Assembly (NCBI GenBank): GCA_938005345.1
Contig: CALLNG010000209.1
Span: 1 to 6,141 of the forward strand
Reading direction: 5' to 3'
DNA: 6,141 bases
DNA from: an uncultured Clostridia bacterium
GTDB taxonomy: Bacteria > Bacillota > Clostridia > RUG12999
The notes under the pieces were generated by a model. That model saw only the letters and a list, made by a program, of their open reading frames with translations. It had not been told where the DNA came from and did not search any database. Of this stretch, positions 3,908 through 6,141 are shown in pieces. A program made the translations under genes and the position numbers. How positions within the stretch are numbered: position 1 is the first letter of the stretch; each line of letters starts with the position of its first letter.

Positions 3908-4537
3908 ATGCAGAAAGCAATCATGGGCAGAAAACTTGGCATGACCCAAGTGTTCGCCGAAGATGGAAAAGTGACGCCGGTGACTGTCATTGAAGCAGGC
4001 CCCTGCGTTATCACACAAAAGAAGACCGTGGAAACGGACGGATACAGCGCCGTACAAATGGGCTTCGTAGACAAAAAAGAAAGCAAAATGACCAAACCGC
4101 TGAAAGGACATTTTGACAAAGCGGGTGCGCCGTACAAACGGTTTTTGAGCGAGTTCCGGCTGGACAATGCGGATGAGCTGAATGTCGGCGATGTGGTAAA
4201 AGCGGATACGTTTGCAGCCGGGGAAGCGGTTGACGTGACCGGAAGAAGCAAAGGTAGAGGCTATGCCGGAACCATCAAACGTTGGGGAACCCACCGTGGA
4301 CCTATGACGCACGGTAGCGGATACCACCGCGGCGTTGGTTCTTTGGGCGCGTGTTCTTCTCCGTCCCGCGTATTCAAAGGCAAAAAACTGCCGGGACATT
4401 TGGGAAATGAACGCGTTACCATTCAGAATTTGGACGTTGTCAAAGTGGATACCGAAAGAAATCTGCTTCTGGTAAAAGGTGCAGTGCCGGGACCGAAAGG
4501 CGGACTGCTTTATATAAAAGATACCAATCGGAAATAA
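3908..4537 (+). CDS. rplC: 50S ribosomal protein L3
   Basis: An early-assembling 23S rRNA-binding protein near the peptidyl transferase centre. The 209 residues match bacterial L3. It begins MQKAIMGRKLGMTQVFAEDGKVTPVTVIEAGPCV, the family's N-terminal beta barrel. The long internal extension, GRSKGRGYAGTIKRWG...GPMTHGSGYHR..GSLGACSSPSRVFKGKKLPGHLGNERVT (about 112-171), is the arm that reaches the ribosome core. ATG 3908 is fixed by AGGAGG nine bases upstream and by alignment to the usual MxKAIxGxKxGMTQ start. It is followed 25 bases later by rplD. The sequence looks intact and ordinary. Confidence 0.98.
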   Translation: MQKAIMGRKLGMTQVFAEDGKVTPVTVIEAGPCVITQKKTVETDGYSAVQMGFVDKKESKMTKPLKGHFDKAGAPYKRFLSEFRLDNADELNVGDVVKADTFAAGEAVDVTGRSKGRGYAGTIKRWGTHRGPMTHGSGYHRGVGSLGACSSPSRVFKGKKLPGHLGNERVTIQNLDVVKVDTERNLLLVKGAVPGPKGGLLYIKDTNRK

Positions 4538-4562
4538 GATATAGGAAAGGAGGATGCAGACT

Positions 4563-5183
4563 ATGCCTAACGCAGTGTTAGTTAATATGGCGGGAGAAAA
4601 AGTGAAAGATATTACGTTGGCGGACAGCGTATTTGGCTGTGAGGTAAACCAATATGCCATCCATCAAGTAGTGGTCAATTACTTAGCAAATCAAAGACAG
4701 GGTACCCAGAGTACCAAAACAAGATCGGAAGTCCGCGGCGGCGGCAAGAAACCTTGGAGACAAAAAGGGACAGGCCGTGCGCGTCAGGGCAGCATCCGTG
4801 CTCCGCAGTGGGCAGGCGGCGGCGTTGCGCTGGGACCGAAACCGCGCAGCTACCGTTACAATGTGAACAAAAAAGTGAAACGCCTGGCAATGCGCAGCGT
4901 GCTCAGCGCCAAAGTCAACGACGGCGAACTGATTGCAGTGGACAACATTGCACTGGATGAAATCAAAACTAAAACGGTTGCGAATATGCTGGACACACTA
5001 AACGCGAAGAAAGCATTGATTTTGCTTCCGGAGAACAATGACATGGTTTACCGCAGTGCGAGAAACATCGAAGGGGTTGCGGTTTCAACCGTCGGCACTA
5101 TGAATGTTTATGAAATCTTGAAATATGATACCCTGGTCGTGACCGAAGCGGCGATTGCTAAGATCGAGGAGGTGTACGCATAA
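4563..5183 (+). CDS. rplD: 50S ribosomal protein L4
   Basis: A 23S rRNA-binding protein lining the peptide exit tunnel; in E. coli it is also the repressor of its own operon through the S10 leader. The 206 residues match the family. The basic tunnel loop, TRSEVRGGGKKPWRQKGTGRARQGSIRAPQWAGGG (about 53-87), is fully conserved in pattern. The C-terminal Rossmann-like part has KKALILLPENND and ILKYDTLVVTEAAIAKIEE. I set the start at ATG 4563 rather than ATG 4554, because AAGGAGG (4547-4553) directly abuts 4554 and leaves no spacing, while 4563 gives nine bases and MPNAVLVN. Its stop TAA overlaps the ATG of rplW in TAATG, which suggests coupled translation. Confidence 0.97.
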   Translation: MPNAVLVNMAGEKVKDITLADSVFGCEVNQYAIHQVVVNYLANQRQGTQSTKTRSEVRGGGKKPWRQKGTGRARQGSIRAPQWAGGGVALGPKPRSYRYNVNKKVKRLAMRSVLSAKVNDGELIAVDNIALDEIKTKTVANMLDTLNAKKALILLPENNDMVYRSARNIEGVAVSTVGTMNVYEILKYDTLVVTEAAIAKIEEVYA

Positions 5184-5473
5184 TGAACGCTTATGATGTG
5201 ATTGTAAAACCGATTATCACGGAAAAAAGTATGAGCCAGCTTGAAGATAAAAAGTACACCTTTAAGGTGGCAAAATCTGCGACAAAAGTGCAAATCAGAC
5301 AAGCGGTAGAAGAAGTGTTCGGTGTGAAAGTGAAAAGCGTCAACACCATGAACATGACTGGAAAAGTCAAAAGAATGGGTATGAATAGCGGAAAACGGGC
5401 AGACTGGAAAAAAGCGGTTGTGACGCTGACGGAAGACAGCAAGACAATCGAATTCTTCGAAGGCATGGTATAA
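5183..5473 (+). CDS. rplW: 50S ribosomal protein L23
   Basis: Sits at the exit of the peptide tunnel, where it docks trigger factor and the signal recognition particle. The 96 residues match the family. It starts MNAYDVIVKPIITEKSMSQLEDKKYTFKVAKSATKVQIRQAVEEVFGVKVKSVNTMN, with the typical PIITEKS and YTFKV...ATK.QI..AVE..F.VKV motifs. A basic loop (KVKRMGMNSGKRADWKKAVVTL) precedes the C-terminal strand. ATG 5183 overlaps the rplD stop by one base, with AGGAGG (5167-5172) ten bases upstream inside rplD. Confidence 0.98.
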   Translation: MNAYDVIVKPIITEKSMSQLEDKKYTFKVAKSATKVQIRQAVEEVFGVKVKSVNTMNMTGKVKRMGMNSGKRADWKKAVVTLTEDSKTIEFFEGMV

Positions 5474-5515
5474 TACCAGCTAGCCTAACGAAAATCTGAA
5501 GGAGGTAGGTCTTAA

Positions 5516-6141
5516 ATGGCTATCAAAAAATATAACCCCACCTCTCCGGCCAGACGGTTTATGACGGTTTCCACCTTTGAAGAAATCACAACCAATAAAC
5601 CGGAACGTTCCTTGCTGGAACCAATGAAGAAAAATGCCGGAAGAAACTCCTATGGCAGAATCACCGTTCGCCATAGAGGGGGCGGAAATAGAAGAAAATA
5701 CAGAGTGATTGATTTCAAACGCGATAAAGACAACATGCCGGCAACGGTTATGACCATTGAATATGACCCCAACCGCAGCGCGAATATTGCGCTGGTTCAG
5801 TACGAAGACGGCGAAAAACGCTATATCTTAGCGCCGCTGGGACTGAAAGTGGGCGATAGCGTGGTTTCTGGTCCGGAAAGCGATATCAAACCGGGCAATG
5901 CAATGCGTCTGGCGGATATGCCGGTTGGTACCACCATTCACAACATTGAATTGGTACCGGGACGCGGCGGACAATTGGTGCGCAGCGCCGGAAACAGTGC
6001 ACAGCTGATGGCAAAAGAAAATAAATTTGCGCATGTCAGACTCCCCTCGGGCGAAATGAGACTAGTCCGTATGGACTGCAAAGCGACGGTCGGCCAAGTT
6101 GGAAATATTGACCACGAAAACATTTCCATCGGTAAAGCGGG
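5516..6141 (+). CDS. rplB: 50S ribosomal protein L2, partial at the right edge
   Basis: One of the largest 23S rRNA-binding proteins, needed for subunit joining and peptidyl transfer. The window shows 208 of an expected roughly 275 residues before the sequence ends. The start MAIKKYNPTSPARRFMTVSTFEEITTNKPERSLLEPMKKNAGRNSYGRITVRHRGGGNRRKYRVIDFKR is unmistakable, followed by the OB-fold part (ATVMTIEYDPNRSANIALVQYEDGEKRYILAP) and the SH3-like part (GTTIHNIELVPGRGGQLVRSAGNSAQLMAKE). The catalytically linked C-terminal region with the conserved histidine lies beyond the edge. AAGGAGGT (5499-5506) sits nine bases before the ATG, 42 bases after rplW. No premature stop within the visible part. Confidence 0.97.
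   Translation, partial: MAIKKYNPTSPARRFMTVSTFEEITTNKPERSLLEPMKKNAGRNSYGRITVRHRGGGNRRKYRVIDFKRDKDNMPATVMTIEYDPNRSANIALVQYEDGEKRYILAPLGLKVGDSVVSGPESDIKPGNAMRLADMPVGTTIHNIELVPGRGGQLVRSAGNSAQLMAKENKFAHVRLPSGEMRLVRMDCKATVGQVGNIDHENISIGKA

Noticed and set aside
3878..4660. Long minus-strand open frame of 260 codons opposite rplC
   Set aside because: It lies antisense to the fully conserved L3 gene and the start of L4, its translation resembles no known protein, and it has no ribosome binding site. It is a by-product of codon bias.
5447..5475. TATAAT at the rplW stop codon as an internal promoter
   Set aside because: No -35-like hexamer lies at a suitable distance, and the match is explained by the codons for Val and stop (GTATAA).
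1..6141. CRISPR array, tRNA or rRNA gene, integrase, transposase or attachment site
   Set aside because: No regularly spaced direct repeats, no cloverleaf or rRNA-like sequence, and no recombinase motifs were seen on either strand, so the suggestion of a mobile-element remnant rests only on gene content and composition.

Overview
The window comes from a Gram-positive, low-to-moderate GC Firmicute, most likely a member of the Clostridia. The reasons are consensus AGGAGG-type ribosome binding sites before almost every gene, sigma-A-like promoters (TTGAAA-17-TATAAT before rpsJ), U-tracted hairpin terminators, and Clostridia-like S10, L3, L4, L23 and L2 protein sequences. I cannot name a genus.

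Layout. Bases 1-263 hold the 3' end of a DUF4143-type ATPase gene, closed by a strong terminator. Bases 311-514 have no gene but contain a GC-rich nested palindromic element. A symmetric hairpin at 515-550 separates this from a minus-strand gene of unknown function (588-1100). An AT-rich divergent region with two perfect 10-bp palindromes 20 bp apart then leads into three consecutive helix-turn-helix (XRE/Cro-CI type) genes on the plus strand: 1263-1634, 1773-2111, and 2123-2366. The third is broken by a one-base frameshift in an A7 run. A convergent minus-strand HEPN (UPF0332-like) gene follows (2442-2849), with its own promoter and terminator and no nucleotidyltransferase partner in view.

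From about 3130 the window changes character. A near-consensus promoter starts the S10 ribosomal-protein operon with a long untranslated leader (about 315 nt). The leader holds several hairpins, including a terminator-like hairpin whose 3' arm can pair with a downstream segment instead. The genes rpsJ, rplC, rplD, rplW and rplB follow in the canonical order; rplB runs off the right edge.

The left two thirds look like an accessory patch of regulators and orphan genes lying against the core S10 operon. It may be the remains of a mobile element, although no integrase, transposase or attachment site is visible. The parts most worth a second look are the S10 leader with its candidate attenuator, the twin operator-like palindromes, the frameshifted third HTH gene, and the palindromic element at 317-421.
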